A stretch of DNA of 42,361 nucleotides from the IMG/VR virus record IMGVR_UViG_3300025769_000251, positions 1 through 42,361 of that record. One strand, given 5' to 3'. Every line of letters starts with the position of its first letter. Positions within the stretch are counted from its first letter, which is position 1. The notes below the pieces were generated by a model. The model was given only the letters and a program-made list of their open reading frames with translations. It did not search any database and was not told the DNA's origin. Positions 1-10,100 of the stretch are shown here, in pieces. The DNA is from a virus. The position numbers and the translations under genes are program-made.

Positions 1-1
1 C

Positions 2-1243
2 TTGGCATCCGGAAATGCTAATATCAATAAGTCAATTACCTATATTTCTTCCGTAAGTGACGGAGGAACAGGCAATCCTCCAACCACTACAACCACCACC
101 GTTCAAACCAACGTGGGAGGAGGACTCACTACATATACAGATTCAGCAGAGTTTAATCTCGCTATAGGTAAACAAGACTCAGACGGTCTCTTAGATATTG
201 CCAAACTTGTCACAAAAGATATTGAAACTAAAATCAACCCAACCAAACTAAAAACCAGTCTGTCAGAACTCTCAAACAATACTCAAGACGGTGACACAAT
301 ACTATCATCAGTTAATAACGCCGAACAGACAAGATCAGACTATTCGATAAACGTTGAAAGATATAAAGGAATAGTTTCAAACAGAGTGGCGGGAGGTTCT
401 TCATTGGGCGTGGTGCAGGGACTGTCTCTCAAAACGCTGACAACAATCCGTCAAACGGTCAAAAACGTTGCACCCAAACTCTCAGATGCTGAAGTAGAAA
501 ATCTCATTGCATTATCGCAGGGAGACGCCGTTGACATGTCAAATGCTATCAAATTACTTCAAGACAACACAGATCTTACGTACAAAGAGGCACAAAGATT
601 TCTTAAATCGATTGACACGACGATCACCAATTCGACGAGATTACCGCCAGACACTGTGATTCTCTCTGAACCATATGTTATTGGGAGTTATTCAAAGAAT
701 TGGAACAAGGGGTTGAATGATCCAGTATTTCCTTACATTTCATCCACTGCAGAACTGCAAGCTGAGATTGCGATCATTGAGAAGTCTCGAACTGTCGACA
801 AAGTTATTGTGCATTGGACTGAGACACACACGAACAAGAATATTGGCAGTGAAGAGATTAACGAATGGCACCTTAAAGCTGGATTAGATGGAATTGGTTA
901 TCATTATGTTTGTCGCAGGGATGGATCGTTACAGAGGGGAAGACCGATTAGTTTGGATGGTCAACACACTCCTGACAATGATAATGGTACTATTGGGTTT
1001 GTATTTGTTGGGGGGATTAATGCACCTACTGGCACACCGAATGAGGAGAACTTTTTATCTTCTCAAAGCTTGACACGATCTCAGATTAATACTTTTGATC
1101 ATTTTTGTAGAACTTTGTATAATGTATATCCTGGCATTAAGATTTTTGGACACAATGAAGTAGATGAAACGGGATTAAATGTTGATCCGGGCTTTGATGT
1201 TTCGGATTATGTTTTAACAAGATTTGGAAAAACAAATGACTAA
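2..1243 (+). CDS. Baseplate hub-type protein with C-terminal N-acetylmuramoyl-L-alanine amidase domain (5' partial)
   Basis: The frame is open to the left window edge and the first codon seen is TTG, so the gene most likely begins upstream. Numbering from that codon, residues 1-220 are low-complexity and helical, with a Thr-rich linker at 29-33. Residues about 245-405 match the Amidase_2/PGRP fold, which cleaves the MurNAc-L-Ala bond of peptidoglycan. The likely zinc ligands are His271 (in VIVHWTET), His384 (in FGHNEV) and Asp396 (in VDPG). The GYHYV stretch at 299-303 and the GFVFVGG strand also fit the family. The stop codon overlaps the start of the gp5-like spike gene (TAA 1241-1243 against ATG 1236). 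That context suggests a virion-borne lysin of the baseplate hub that opens the cell wall during injection, in place of the T4 gp5 lysozyme domain. The amidase call is firm; the hub role is inferred from position. Confidence 0.8.
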   Translation: MASGNANINKSITYISSVSDGGTGNPPTTTTTTVQTNVGGGLTTYTDSAEFNLAIGKQDSDGLLDIAKLVTKDIETKINPTKLKTSLSELSNNTQDGDTILSSVNNAEQTRSDYSINVERYKGIVSNRVAGGSSLGVVQGLSLKTLTTIRQTVKNVAPKLSDAEVENLIALSQGDAVDMSNAIKLLQDNTDLTYKEAQRFLKSIDTTITNSTRLPPDTVILSEPYVIGSYSKNWNKGLNDPVFPYISSTAELQAEIAIIEKSRTVDKVIVHWTETHTNKNIGSEEINEWHLKAGLDGIGYHYVCRRDGSLQRGRPISLDGQHTPDNDNGTIGFVFVGGINAPTGTPNEENFLSSQSLTRSQINTFDHFCRTLYNVYPGIKIFGHNEVDETGLNVDPGFDVSDYVLTRFGKTND

Positions 1244-2684
1244 TACAGTTGATGATATTGCGGGCAGGAAAAAATACCTAAATGAAGGTGCTGAAGATAC
1301 TCAGGGAGTACCAAGGGAGGGTATGAACGATCCTACGGGAGAATATCCTAAACGGGATTATTTCTTTGGTAGTAGTGTGAATAAAGCTGCAGTGGGCGCA
1401 AAGGTGAATAATCTTGCACTTGGTGGTAGCGAACTTGGTATTGATTTAGATTTACCGCCCCAGAAACCTAGTGAATATCCGTTTAATCAGGTACAAGAAA
1501 CTCAGAGTGGTCATGTTATTGAAATAGATGATACGCCTGGCGGAGAAAGGGTGTTAATAAAACATCGCACTGGTGCGGGAATGGAATTACGAGCAGATGG
1601 ATCTGTTTTAATATCATCTAAGAATCAAAGTGTTACGGTTACTGGTGGCGATGCCACAGTTATTGTAGAGGGTGAGGGAAATTTAATCTACAAAGGTGAC
1701 GTTAATCTAAGGGTAGCTGGAGATTTCAATGTTGATGTTGATGGCAACTATAATCTAGAAATTGCCGGTGATAAAATTGAGAATATTAAAGGAAGACATA
1801 ATAAGAAAGTTTTTCGGGATGTAAATGTTGACATTCATGGAAGTCGTGTTAGTAAGACAATTGGAGCTATATCAGAAACTACTTTAACACGTTATGACGT
1901 ACTTGTCAACGGCCGCGCGAATTATAGAAGTACTGGTACTACAGAAATTACTGGTAGTAATCTAATTACTACAGCAGTTAATGAATGGACAGCTGCTGCG
2001 AGTACTGCAAATATTACCGCCAGACATATTTCTATGATAGGACATAAAGGAACTATTGGGGGACCATTGATTGATTATTATGGCAAGACATATGGGGGTT
2101 TGCCCGGTGGTGTAACGAATATTGCGACCTTCTATGGGGCGCTCGTAGGACGCGCCACAGAGGCGTTACATTCAGACTATAGTATGTACTCGGAAATGTC
2201 TGGATACGCCGTTGGCGCGGTTCAGGCAGCGTCTGCGGTTAGCTTAGGAGGAACAGCACCAGTACCAAAACCACCCAAACCAGGAATTATGCCATATACC
2301 CCATTGCCTCAAACAGCACCATTACCAGCACCTCCTATAGTAGAATTAATGTTGGCCACAAGTTCTTATGGAGTACGTAATGTAGAGATAGATCCTTTGT
2401 TACGAGAAAAAATGGAGAAGAACGATGAGTATGCAGAACTGTTTAATTTTGACCCAGATATACATGAAATCAGATCAAAACTAAGAAGTCCCGCTAATCT
2501 TAATAACAGCAAGTTCACATCATACTTGGTAAGTGAAAATTTACTGAACAAAGATTTTGCCAAGACGCTTCCTTCTAATATAGGAAGATCTGCAAATAAA
2601 ACTGGTACTATACGATTTGGTGTAGAATTATTAGGAAACAACCCTATTGATAATAGAAGTAAACGTTTTAAGGTAACAAAATGA
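1236..2684 (+). CDS. 5: gp5-like baseplate central spike protein (beta-helix), lacking a lysozyme domain
   Basis: The product has 482 residues if it starts at ATG 1236; an in-frame TTG at 1224 is less likely. Residues about 85-135 contain the ETQSGHVIEIDDTPGGERV segment typical of T4 gp5/VgrG proteins just before the spike. After it come short valine/glycine strands (about residues 130-240, such as GDVNLRVAGDFNVDVDGNY) that fit the triple-stranded beta-helix needle. No lysozyme domain is present; the cell-wall enzyme sits in the gene just upstream. A proline-rich linker at about 340-370 and a charged C-terminal domain of about 110 residues follow the needle, which T4 gp5 lacks. In T4, gp5 is the trimeric membrane-piercing spike on the gp27 hub. 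The gene overlaps its upstream neighbour by 8 bases and the next gene by 4 (ATGA). Confidence 0.85.
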   Translation: MTNTVDDIAGRKKYLNEGAEDTQGVPREGMNDPTGEYPKRDYFFGSSVNKAAVGAKVNNLALGGSELGIDLDLPPQKPSEYPFNQVQETQSGHVIEIDDTPGGERVLIKHRTGAGMELRADGSVLISSKNQSVTVTGGDATVIVEGEGNLIYKGDVNLRVAGDFNVDVDGNYNLEIAGDKIENIKGRHNKKVFRDVNVDIHGSRVSKTIGAISETTLTRYDVLVNGRANYRSTGTTEITGSNLITTAVNEWTAAASTANITARHISMIGHKGTIGGPLIDYYGKTYGGLPGGVTNIATFYGALVGRATEALHSDYSMYSEMSGYAVGAVQAASAVSLGGTAPVPKPPKPGIMPYTPLPQTAPLPAPPIVELMLATSSYGVRNVEIDPLLREKMEKNDEYAELFNFDPDIHEIRSKLRSPANLNNSKFTSYLVSENLLNKDFAKTLPSNIGRSANKTGTIRFGVELLGNNPIDNRSKRFKVTK

Positions 2685-3307
2685 AAATATTGATTGATCC
2701 GAAATATGATCCTACTGGTAAAGAAGTTACATCTAAATTAAAACTCGGACCAGGAATTACTATGGCCAAGTTTTTGGGAGCAAGGGGTTCTAGAACACAA
2801 CTCAAAAAACTCTATAATGAAGGTTTTAATGGCGCTCCTGATTTTAACCAAATAGCTCGTAACCTTGTATTACATTCTCATATCATACAGACTGTAACAT
2901 CTAATATAGAATATAGTCAACACCGTTTGATTGTTAGTGAAGGAATTTATGAACCCAACCCAAAATTTGATAGTAGCGGAAATTATATCGGGGAGAAACC
3001 GTCAGGTATATTAGCTTTGAGAAGAACCGGCCAAGCAGTCGTTTATCAGTTAGTTAATAGAAAGGGAAAAACTGACCCCGTAAAAACTTTTGATTTAGCG
3101 GTTTTCTGGAAAGACTATATTGGTTATGATAAACTTACGTTAGATTACGATACATTTGATCCTAATGGCGAATTGACTTGTCAGATTGTTATAGAAACTC
3201 CTAATGTACCCGAGTCATATGATGTTACATATAAAGGTGTTATAGAGACCCGATATAATGGAGAATTGCAAACTGTTAATGAATTGTTAGAAATTCTCCC
3301 GAATTAG
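2681..3307 (+). CDS. Baseplate-linked protein with a degenerate peptidase M15-like fold
   Basis: The 208-residue product starts at an ATGA overlap with the spike gene. I do not know an experimentally assigned homologue. The order of elements from residue 82 to 172 resembles the M15 D,D-peptidase core: a strand-turn (LIVSEGIYEP, 83-92), then G-x-A plus strand (TGQAVVYQLV, 116-125), then an aliphatic helix (FDLAVFW, 137-143), then YDKLTLDYD (149-157) and a last strand (CQIVIE, 167-172). The three zinc ligands of active M15 enzymes (His and Asp around G-x-A-x-D, and the His of the last strand) are not where expected, so it is probably inactive. The location suggests a structural baseplate component, or a remnant wall-binding domain. 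The baseplate setting is solid; the fold assignment is inference. Confidence 0.5.
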   Translation: MKILIDPKYDPTGKEVTSKLKLGPGITMAKFLGARGSRTQLKKLYNEGFNGAPDFNQIARNLVLHSHIIQTVTSNIEYSQHRLIVSEGIYEPNPKFDSSGNYIGEKPSGILALRRTGQAVVYQLVNRKGKTDPVKTFDLAVFWKDYIGYDKLTLDYDTFDPNGELTCQIVIETPNVPESYDVTYKGVIETRYNGELQTVNELLEILPN

Positions 3308-3308
3308 T

Positions 3309-3316
3309 TATAAATA
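3309..3316 (+). promoter_or_regulatory. T4-type late promoter ahead of gp25
   Basis: A perfect TATAAATA lies just after the preceding stop codon (3305-3307) and 25 bases before the gp25 ATG. T4 late promoters consist essentially of this -10 element, read by host RNA polymerase with the phage sigma factor gp55. The same octamer precedes several other gene blocks here at a similar distance. Confidence 0.85.
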
Positions 3317-3341
3317 AACAGTATAACACAGAGCGACTCTA

Positions 3342-3923
3342 ATGGCAATAACTAACGAAGAAGGAAATTTATCGAATAGTCCCCGCGTGACTATGACTCG
3401 TCCCTATTCGGATTTTGATTTAACGTTTAACGCTAGAACAACAACTGATGGAGACGTGTTTAAAAAAACTGATGCAGCTTCTGTTAAACAAGCGTTAAAG
3501 TCTTTGTTATTAACTAATGCTTTTGAGAAACCTTATAGACCTCAGTATGGAGGGAACTTAAGTGGGTTATTATTTGAACCTGCTGATGAAAATACGGGAG
3601 AAGAATTAAGTTCACGTATAAAGGACGCTATTAATAGGTATGAACCAAGGGTTAAAATACTTAACCTAAAAATTGTTTCGCAACCAAATTTGAACAAAAT
3701 AAAGATTTTGTTGGAGTTTCGTGTTATCTCTACGGGTATAGTAGATGTTCTACAACTCGTATTGGGAGCGGTTGAAGTATGTGATCCACCTTACTTAAAG
3801 GCACCTCCGACTACAGCTTTTATAGAAGATTATATTCTGACAGAAAGTTTATTAGTAATTCGAACCGAATCTGGTTTAAATTTAATCTTTGATGATGATG
3901 AAGATCTATACGAAGACGACTAA
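3342..3923 (+). CDS. 25: Baseplate wedge protein gp25
   Basis: The 193-residue product contains the gp25/GPW family core: LLLTNAFEKPYRPQYGGNL, then an LLFEPAD segment, an amphipathic helix and the EPRVKI segment, leading to a beta strand with ILLEFRV (about residues 55-130). In T4, gp25 is the sheath-like wedge protein that nucleates sheath assembly. This version is longer than T4 gp25 (132 residues). It has about 30 extra N-terminal residues and a C-terminal tail ending in a very acidic stretch (FDDDEDLYEDD). It is the first gene after a late promoter and is followed 18 bases later by gp6, so the two wedge genes are probably co-expressed. Confidence 0.9.
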   Translation: MAITNEEGNLSNSPRVTMTRPYSDFDLTFNARTTTDGDVFKKTDAASVKQALKSLLLTNAFEKPYRPQYGGNLSGLLFEPADENTGEELSSRIKDAINRYEPRVKILNLKIVSQPNLNKIKILLEFRVISTGIVDVLQLVLGAVEVCDPPYLKAPPTTAFIEDYILTESLLVIRTESGLNLIFDDDEDLYEDD

Positions 3924-3941
3924 CATACAGGAAAAGATACG

Positions 3942-5753
3942 ATGGCAACAACAATAAAATCTACAGATTTAGATTTTGATACTATAAAAAATAATCTGAA
4001 AATTTTTCTGGCACAAAGTCCGGAATTTTCGGACTATAATTTTGAGGCGAGTGGTCTTTCTTCTATATTAGATGTTCTAGCTTATAATACACATTATAAC
4101 GCATTGACGGCAAATTTTGCTTTGAATGAATCTTTTCTGAGTACTGCACAATTAAGAAGTAGTGTTGTGAATCTTGCAAGCAGTTTAGGTTATAGTGTTG
4201 GAAGTCGTACAGCGTCCTGTGCGGTGGTTAATATGTACGTAGTGAATAGTCTTGTACCTGAGAGTATGACCTTACCAGCAGGTTTTAAATTTACTTCTAC
4301 CATTAATAATAAGTCCTATACCTTTAAGACAAGGGATACTTTAATAGCAACCAATAACGGTAGTAATCAATATTATTTTCAGTTAGGCGAAAATCAAAAT
4401 GTGACTTTATATGAAGGAGTGGAACAAAGGAAAATTTTTATCGCAGGCCCGGCAAACGAAAATGAGACATATGTACTTCCTACCACAAATTTAGATCTAG
4501 ACACTGTACAGGTTCGTGTTTATGCGGATACTAGTACAACCGTCTATACGACTTATACTGCTATTAAAGATGTTGTTAATATAAACAAAGATTCTACAAT
4601 TTTTGTGGTGAAAGAAACTCCCAATGGTCAGTATGAGTTAACTTTTGGTAATGGCGCTCGGTTAGGAAAATTTCCCAAAGTTGGTAATAAGATTGAAGTC
4701 TTATATGATCAAGTAGCCGGTCCGGATGCAAATGGAGGAAGAACCTTTACTCCGGTTAATACAATTTTTGATGCGGCAAACAATGCTTTGACATTAAATG
4801 TTGTAACCGTTGTGGGAAGTATGAGTGGTCAATTAAAAGAACCTATAGCAAGTATTAGAAAAAATGCCCCCTACCTTTATGCTACTCAGAACCGAATGGT
4901 GACAGCAGCTGATTATTCTTCTCTGGTAAAAAGAAAGTTTAGTAATGTTATTACTGATGTTCAATCGTGGGGTGGGGAAGATAATATTCCTCCGGAATAT
5001 GGTTCAGTTTTTTTGAGTATATTATTTAATACAGATAATCTTGATACTCAGACCGAGACAAAAAATTCTATAATTGATATTGCAAAAAATTTATCCGTGG
5101 CTTCTTTTAATGTGAAATTCCTTGATCCTGTTAGCACATATTTAGAATTACAAACAAGGTTTCAATGGAATCCAAATCTTACAGGGCTTACTCAAACGGC
5201 CATAGAAAAACTTGTTACTAGCGCTACCGAAAAATATTTTAATGATGAATTGACAGGTTTTGATGAATCATTCAGGAAATCGAATCTACTAACCATAATA
5301 GACGATACAGATCCTTCTATATTGTCTTCAAGAACAGATGTGGTAATGCAGAATCGTTTTATTCCGGAAAGCGGTGTTGTGAGTTATTCTATTAAATTTC
5401 CCACAAGCATTGCTATTCCTGATGATGTTAACTATATTATCAATAGTTCAAACTTTGACATACCAAACTCAACTAAAAAAGCATTTTTAAGAAACCGATT
5501 AAAGTCTTCTATTATAGAAGTTGTGGATGTTCAGACAGGAACGAACCTGTTCGATAATGTGGGAGAATATGATTCTGTTTCGGGTGTATTAACTTTAAGT
5601 AATTTTACCGGAACTTTATCGGGTAACAATGGATATATAAAAATTACGGCAGTGCCATCAAACCAGTCTACCCTTAATGCAGTGCGTAATAATCTTATAA
5701 CGTTTGATGCCACGGCTTCAACTAGTACTGCAATTATTACAGATACCTTATAA
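3942..5753 (+). CDS. 6: Baseplate wedge protein gp6
   Basis: The 603-residue product is close to T4 gp6 (660 residues). The N-terminus carries the family signature: an IKNNLKIFLAQSPEFSDYNF helix, GLSSILDVLAYNTHYNA (about residues 42-58) and ANFALNESFLSTAQLRSSV, ending in the SLGY motif near residue 84. A J-like domain with AADYSSLVKRKF follows at about residues 322-333. In T4, gp6 dimers form the inner ring of the baseplate and pair with gp25 and gp53 in each wedge. An AGGAAA Shine-Dalgarno sequence lies about 10 bases before the ATG. The stop codon (5751-5753) lies inside the next late promoter. Confidence 0.9.
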   Translation: MATTIKSTDLDFDTIKNNLKIFLAQSPEFSDYNFEASGLSSILDVLAYNTHYNALTANFALNESFLSTAQLRSSVVNLASSLGYSVGSRTASCAVVNMYVVNSLVPESMTLPAGFKFTSTINNKSYTFKTRDTLIATNNGSNQYYFQLGENQNVTLYEGVEQRKIFIAGPANENETYVLPTTNLDLDTVQVRVYADTSTTVYTTYTAIKDVVNINKDSTIFVVKETPNGQYELTFGNGARLGKFPKVGNKIEVLYDQVAGPDANGGRTFTPVNTIFDAANNALTLNVVTVVGSMSGQLKEPIASIRKNAPYLYATQNRMVTAADYSSLVKRKFSNVITDVQSWGGEDNIPPEYGSVFLSILFNTDNLDTQTETKNSIIDIAKNLSVASFNVKFLDPVSTYLELQTRFQWNPNLTGLTQTAIEKLVTSATEKYFNDELTGFDESFRKSNLLTIIDDTDPSILSSRTDVVMQNRFIPESGVVSYSIKFPTSIAIPDDVNYIINSSNFDIPNSTKKAFLRNRLKSSIIEVVDVQTGTNLFDNVGEYDSVSGVLTLSNFTGTLSGNNGYIKITAVPSNQSTLNAVRNNLITFDATASTSTAIITDTL

Positions 5754-5756
5754 ATA
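5749..5756 (+). promoter_or_regulatory. T4-type late promoter ahead of gp8
   Basis: A perfect TATAAATA overlaps the gp6 stop codon (TAA 5751-5753) and ends 25 bases before the ATG of the gp8-like gene, the same spacing as the gp25 promoter. The downstream leader also resembles the gp25 leader (ACAGT shortly after the octamer). Confidence 0.85.
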
Positions 5757-5781
5757 AGAACAGTTAACTAAGAGAATAAAG

Positions 5782-7137
5782 ATGACCTCATCCGTGACAG
5801 ATAATTTTAAACGACACTTACTCAATGAATTTAAGAATGAAATTGATGGTAGTGATGTTCAATACTATATGGGTCTAGCACGAAGCGAAAATTTTGTGGT
5901 TGGGGAAGATCAATCTTCTCTGTATTTTCAGTCTCAGTTAAGACATACTATGCAGAGTGTGAAAATTTTATCCTCTAACTCTTTTGTTGTTCCTCACATA
6001 CCGTGGTCTAGCGGTGTTAGTTATAGTCAGTATGATGAGGCTGATTTGAATACTAATTTCTATGTGGTCAATTCATCCAATGAAGTGTTTGTCTGTATTC
6101 AGACCGGCAAAGTTGCGGATGGCACCATCAGACCAAGTACCGTTGAACCAACTTCGGGTTCGTTAGCATCTAGTTTTAAAACTTCTGATGGATACATCTG
6201 GAGACAGGTTGCAATGTTAAGTAATGTTGCAATATCAAATTTTTTAACCTCAGATTGGATGCCAATTAAAACGATTGTTGATCAATCTCCCAACTTATCC
6301 ATTCCTCAAGATTCCGATCAGAGAGACTTACAAAATCTTGCGGTTCCGGGCGAGATCATAAATTTAGCTATAGACAGTGGAGGCACTGGTTACACTACAG
6401 CTCCTACAATTACTATTACAGGTAACGGTTCTAGTGCAAGTTTTACATGCAATATCAATGCGGGTAAAATTGTGCGGATTAATATTGATTCCGACAACAA
6501 TGGTAATATTAGTCACGGTAGTGGTTATGACTATGCGTCCGTAGTATTGTCAGATGGTGATGCAGTCATAAGACCAGTAATTGGATCTCCTGATGGTATT
6601 AACGCTGACCCCATAAAAACTTTAAAAGCTAAATCATTAATGGTTCAAGCGGATTTTGTGGGGAGTGAAAATAACACCATTCAAGCGAATTCAGAATTCA
6701 ATCAGATGTTCTTACTAAAAGATCCCAAACAATATGGTAGTTCGTCTGCATTTGTTGGTAATACAGGCAATGCACTAAAAAGCTTTACGGTCTCTTCTGT
6801 TATTGGAGATTGGAACGAAAACAATATGATGTTCTCAGATCTTGCTGGAGGAACAAAAAAAGGTAAGGTTTTTTATTATTCCGGAAACACCCTTTATTAT
6901 TATCAGGACGAAGAAACTGGATTTAACTCATTTGAACCTGGGCCCATCGTATCAGTAAACAATGCGGGAATTACCGCAACAGTTGATGCGATTATAAATC
7001 CAGATATTGATGCATATTCAGGTGATATTTTGTACATAAATAACATAAACACAGATTTAACAAGCAACGAAACTTTAGGAATTACTAGAGTTTCAACACA
7101 AACCGAAGACACCAAAGTTATTATTCAGTTAGGATAA
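5782..7137 (+). CDS. 8: Baseplate wedge protein gp8-like
   Basis: The 451-residue product follows gp6, the general T4 order. Three landmarks match T4 gp8 in order: GLARSENF (T4 has FGRSEPW), then SFVVPHIPW (T4 has AVIPRRDW), then an FVCIQT strand with GTIRPSTVEP and SDGYIWRQV (T4 has GTIEPGDGYVWEYLF). These span about residues 29-145. The section around 195-250 contains an Ig-like DSGGTGYTTAPTITITG segment common in phage wedge proteins and absent from the 334-residue T4 gp8. In T4, gp8 dimers link gp7 and gp10 in the wedge. It lies 25 bases after a late promoter and 3 bases before the next large gene. Confidence 0.75.
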   Translation: MTSSVTDNFKRHLLNEFKNEIDGSDVQYYMGLARSENFVVGEDQSSLYFQSQLRHTMQSVKILSSNSFVVPHIPWSSGVSYSQYDEADLNTNFYVVNSSNEVFVCIQTGKVADGTIRPSTVEPTSGSLASSFKTSDGYIWRQVAMLSNVAISNFLTSDWMPIKTIVDQSPNLSIPQDSDQRDLQNLAVPGEIINLAIDSGGTGYTTAPTITITGNGSSASFTCNINAGKIVRINIDSDNNGNISHGSGYDYASVVLSDGDAVIRPVIGSPDGINADPIKTLKAKSLMVQADFVGSENNTIQANSEFNQMFLLKDPKQYGSSSAFVGNTGNALKSFTVSSVIGDWNENNMMFSDLAGGTKKGKVFYYSGNTLYYYQDEETGFNSFEPGPIVSVNNAGITATVDAIINPDIDAYSGDILYINNINTDLTSNETLGITRVSTQTEDTKVIIQLG

Positions 7138-7140
7138 AAA

Positions 7141-10100
7141 ATGGCAAGCACATTTACGAGTTCAACACTACCACAATTATATAAAGATGATTATGATTCA
7201 GCTGATAATTATCATCAGATTTTATTTAATTCGGGTAGAGCCCTTCAAGCAAGAGAATTGACACAACTACAAACTTTAATCTATGCAGAAATGGGTAGAT
7301 TTGGTAGTAATGTGTTTAAAGAAGGTTCAGCCGTATCGTTTGGTAACATTGCGATAAACGCTTCCTATGATTTTATTCAGATAGCAACTGTTACGGGCGG
7401 TGCATTTGCAGATATTCCGGTGGGCACTGTTTTCACGGAGGCTGATACAAATATTAAGGTTAAAGTTTTACAAGTTTTACCTGCCGAAGCACTTGTAAAC
7501 CCAGACACCCTGTTTGTAACTTATATTAATGGTGGTGGAACAGCGATAAACGGCACACCTCCGACGGTATCAGCCGAGGGGCAATTGCTTGGTCCAAATT
7601 TTGCTCTTACAGTTCATGAGTTCGGTCAAAATGGAGCACCATTTCCAACCGGCCGAGCAGTTAAACTTGATGTCGATCAGGGAGATTTTTTTGTTATGGG
7701 TAGATTTGTGCATTCTAACGCACAATCAATCATTTTATCACCAACATCTCAAATTGTCAACACTATTGTCGGTTTTAAAGTAATTCAGGAAGTAATTACC
7801 GTTAATGATACCCAAGATTTGTACGATAATGCTGGAAGTAGTCCAAATCTTGCGTCACCGGGCGCTGATCGTTATCGAATTCGATTAGAATTGACCGAAA
7901 AAGATCCTAATAATGATACTGATACCTTTGTATTTCTTGCTCGGATAGAAAATTCTAAAATTGTTGAGACTGTAGATGTTTTAGATTCATATAATAAAAT
8001 TAATGATGTTCTTGCACTAAGAACAGAAGAAGAATCCGGTGACTACATTGTAAATCCGTTTACAATCGGGTTTGATTCAGCGGATGCTGAAAATTTAAGC
8101 TTGACTATATCAGAAGGTACTGCATATGTCAATGGTTATCGTGTAGAAAACCCATCTCCTACAAAACTTATCGTTCCTCGTTCTATTGGAGACGGTGAAT
8201 TGGTCAATAATGACGTTATTCCTGTCACGTATGGAAACTATGTTTTAATTGACAGTACTACAGCGCTCCCAACATTTGATTATTCTCAGGTTAATATTTG
8301 TTCGGACACTATAGGTTCTAATGTCATAGGGACCTGTAGAATTCGGGGCGTTGAACCGTCTGGTTCTCAGTTGAAAATGTACTTATTTGACATTGAAATT
8401 AATCCAAATGAAAATTTCAACACGGCTAAGAGTATTACTCAATTTGGCGCTGGTGACACACAACTATTAAACACAAATGGTACTTCGGCACAATTATTTG
8501 GTTCAACAGATAATGATCTGTTATTCCAGACTTCTAGACCTAGACCAAGTAGTTTTAGTGACATAATCATTACTACACAAAAATCTGTTACCAAAATTGC
8601 AGAAGTTACTGGCAACACAATCACTCTCGATAATTTGCCTGGAGGTGAAACATATGAAAATTCTTCCCAATGGATAATTGTTGAGATAACCGGAGCAAAC
8701 GGACCGGCATTCATACCAACTACTGTCACTGGCATTGGGACAAACGCGGTAACCATATCAGATCCTTTAATTGCCGATGGTGAAGCGTACCAGATCATAC
8801 ACTATGTTAAAAATTCTTCAGCTACTCAGAAAAGTAAAAGTTTAACAAGCTTTTCCGGATACTTTGATGTGGTAGCAGGAGAAGTAGATTTGGGTCTTCC
8901 CGATGTGTCTCAAGTTGAAGTTGTTAAGGTTGTTGGCGCTGGCCCGGATGTTACCACTGGACCAGACTGTTCTGAAAGGTTTATTCTTGACGATGGTCAA
9001 AGAGACAACTATTACCAAAACGGTAAACTAATATTGAAGGGTGGAGAAACCGATCCTACTCGTGTTTATGTTGAATTTACATATTGGGCTCGAGGCGGCA
9101 TTGGCGGTGCGTTCTATTCACCACAAAATTATTCCGCCTCAACCTATGGTAACATTCCGAATCATGTGTTACAAGATGGTTCTGTAATCAGTCTGCGTAA
9201 CTATTTAGATTTTAGACCTGATAAAGATGCGGCCGGAAACTTTTCAAATATTTCCTTTTTACCAGCCTCTGGCACTTCAATTAGTGCTGACGTTACATAC
9301 CATCTTCCAAGGGCAGATAAAGTTCTTATTACACAAGAAGGTGACTTACAAGTTTTGATGGGGCAACAATCAAGAGATCCTCAACTCAAAAAAACTCCGG
9401 ATAATGCACTAGAACTTTATCAGGTATTGATGAATGCAAATACTATCGATGAAAATGATGTACAAATCAAACCCATCGAACATAAACTGTATACTATGGC
9501 AGACATTGCAAAACTGGATGACAAAATAGAAAATCTTAAAGAATATACAGAACTTAACATTGCAGAATTGAGAGCTTTCCACACACCCAGTCTAGACAGT
9601 GCAGGATTAGAACGACCAGACTCTGGTATCGTAGTAGATAATGGAGAAGATCAAACTGGATCGGCGACGGAAGATGGTGACTATTCTGCATCTTTGGATC
9701 CTGAAAATCAATTGATCAGACCTATGGTTGATGAAGACAATATTCGTTTGGTTATTGAAACCCTGTCCGGTGTTAATTATGGCAATAGTAATGTAGTTAA
9801 AAAAGGCGATAATGTTTATTTGGGTTATGATTCTGCTGAATGGAAATTCCAAAATTTGGCATCTAGATCTATTAAGGTAAATCCTTACGGTATGGTTGAT
9901 AATGTGGGTGTTATTAAACTTTCACCTTCCACTGATGAATGGAAAGAATCTAAAGAAGAAGCAATCAAAGCCGTTGTCGGAACTTCTAAACTAGACACCA
10001 AACAAGCTTTCTTATGGAACAGCTGGCAATGGAACTGGAAAGGACGAAATGATGAAGATTTGTGGATCAGTGATGATACAAAATCTGGATTCGTTTCTAA

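Noticed and set aside
1224-1235. Upstream TTG start for the spike gene
   Set aside because: ATG 1236 is in frame and gives a normal short overlap with the upstream stop, so the TTG is not needed.
7035-7042. CATAAATA as a late promoter for the 1813-residue gene
   Set aside because: It lies inside the gp8-like gene, 98 bases before the ATG, has a mismatch, and does not fit the 25-29 base spacing; chance is likely in AT-rich DNA.
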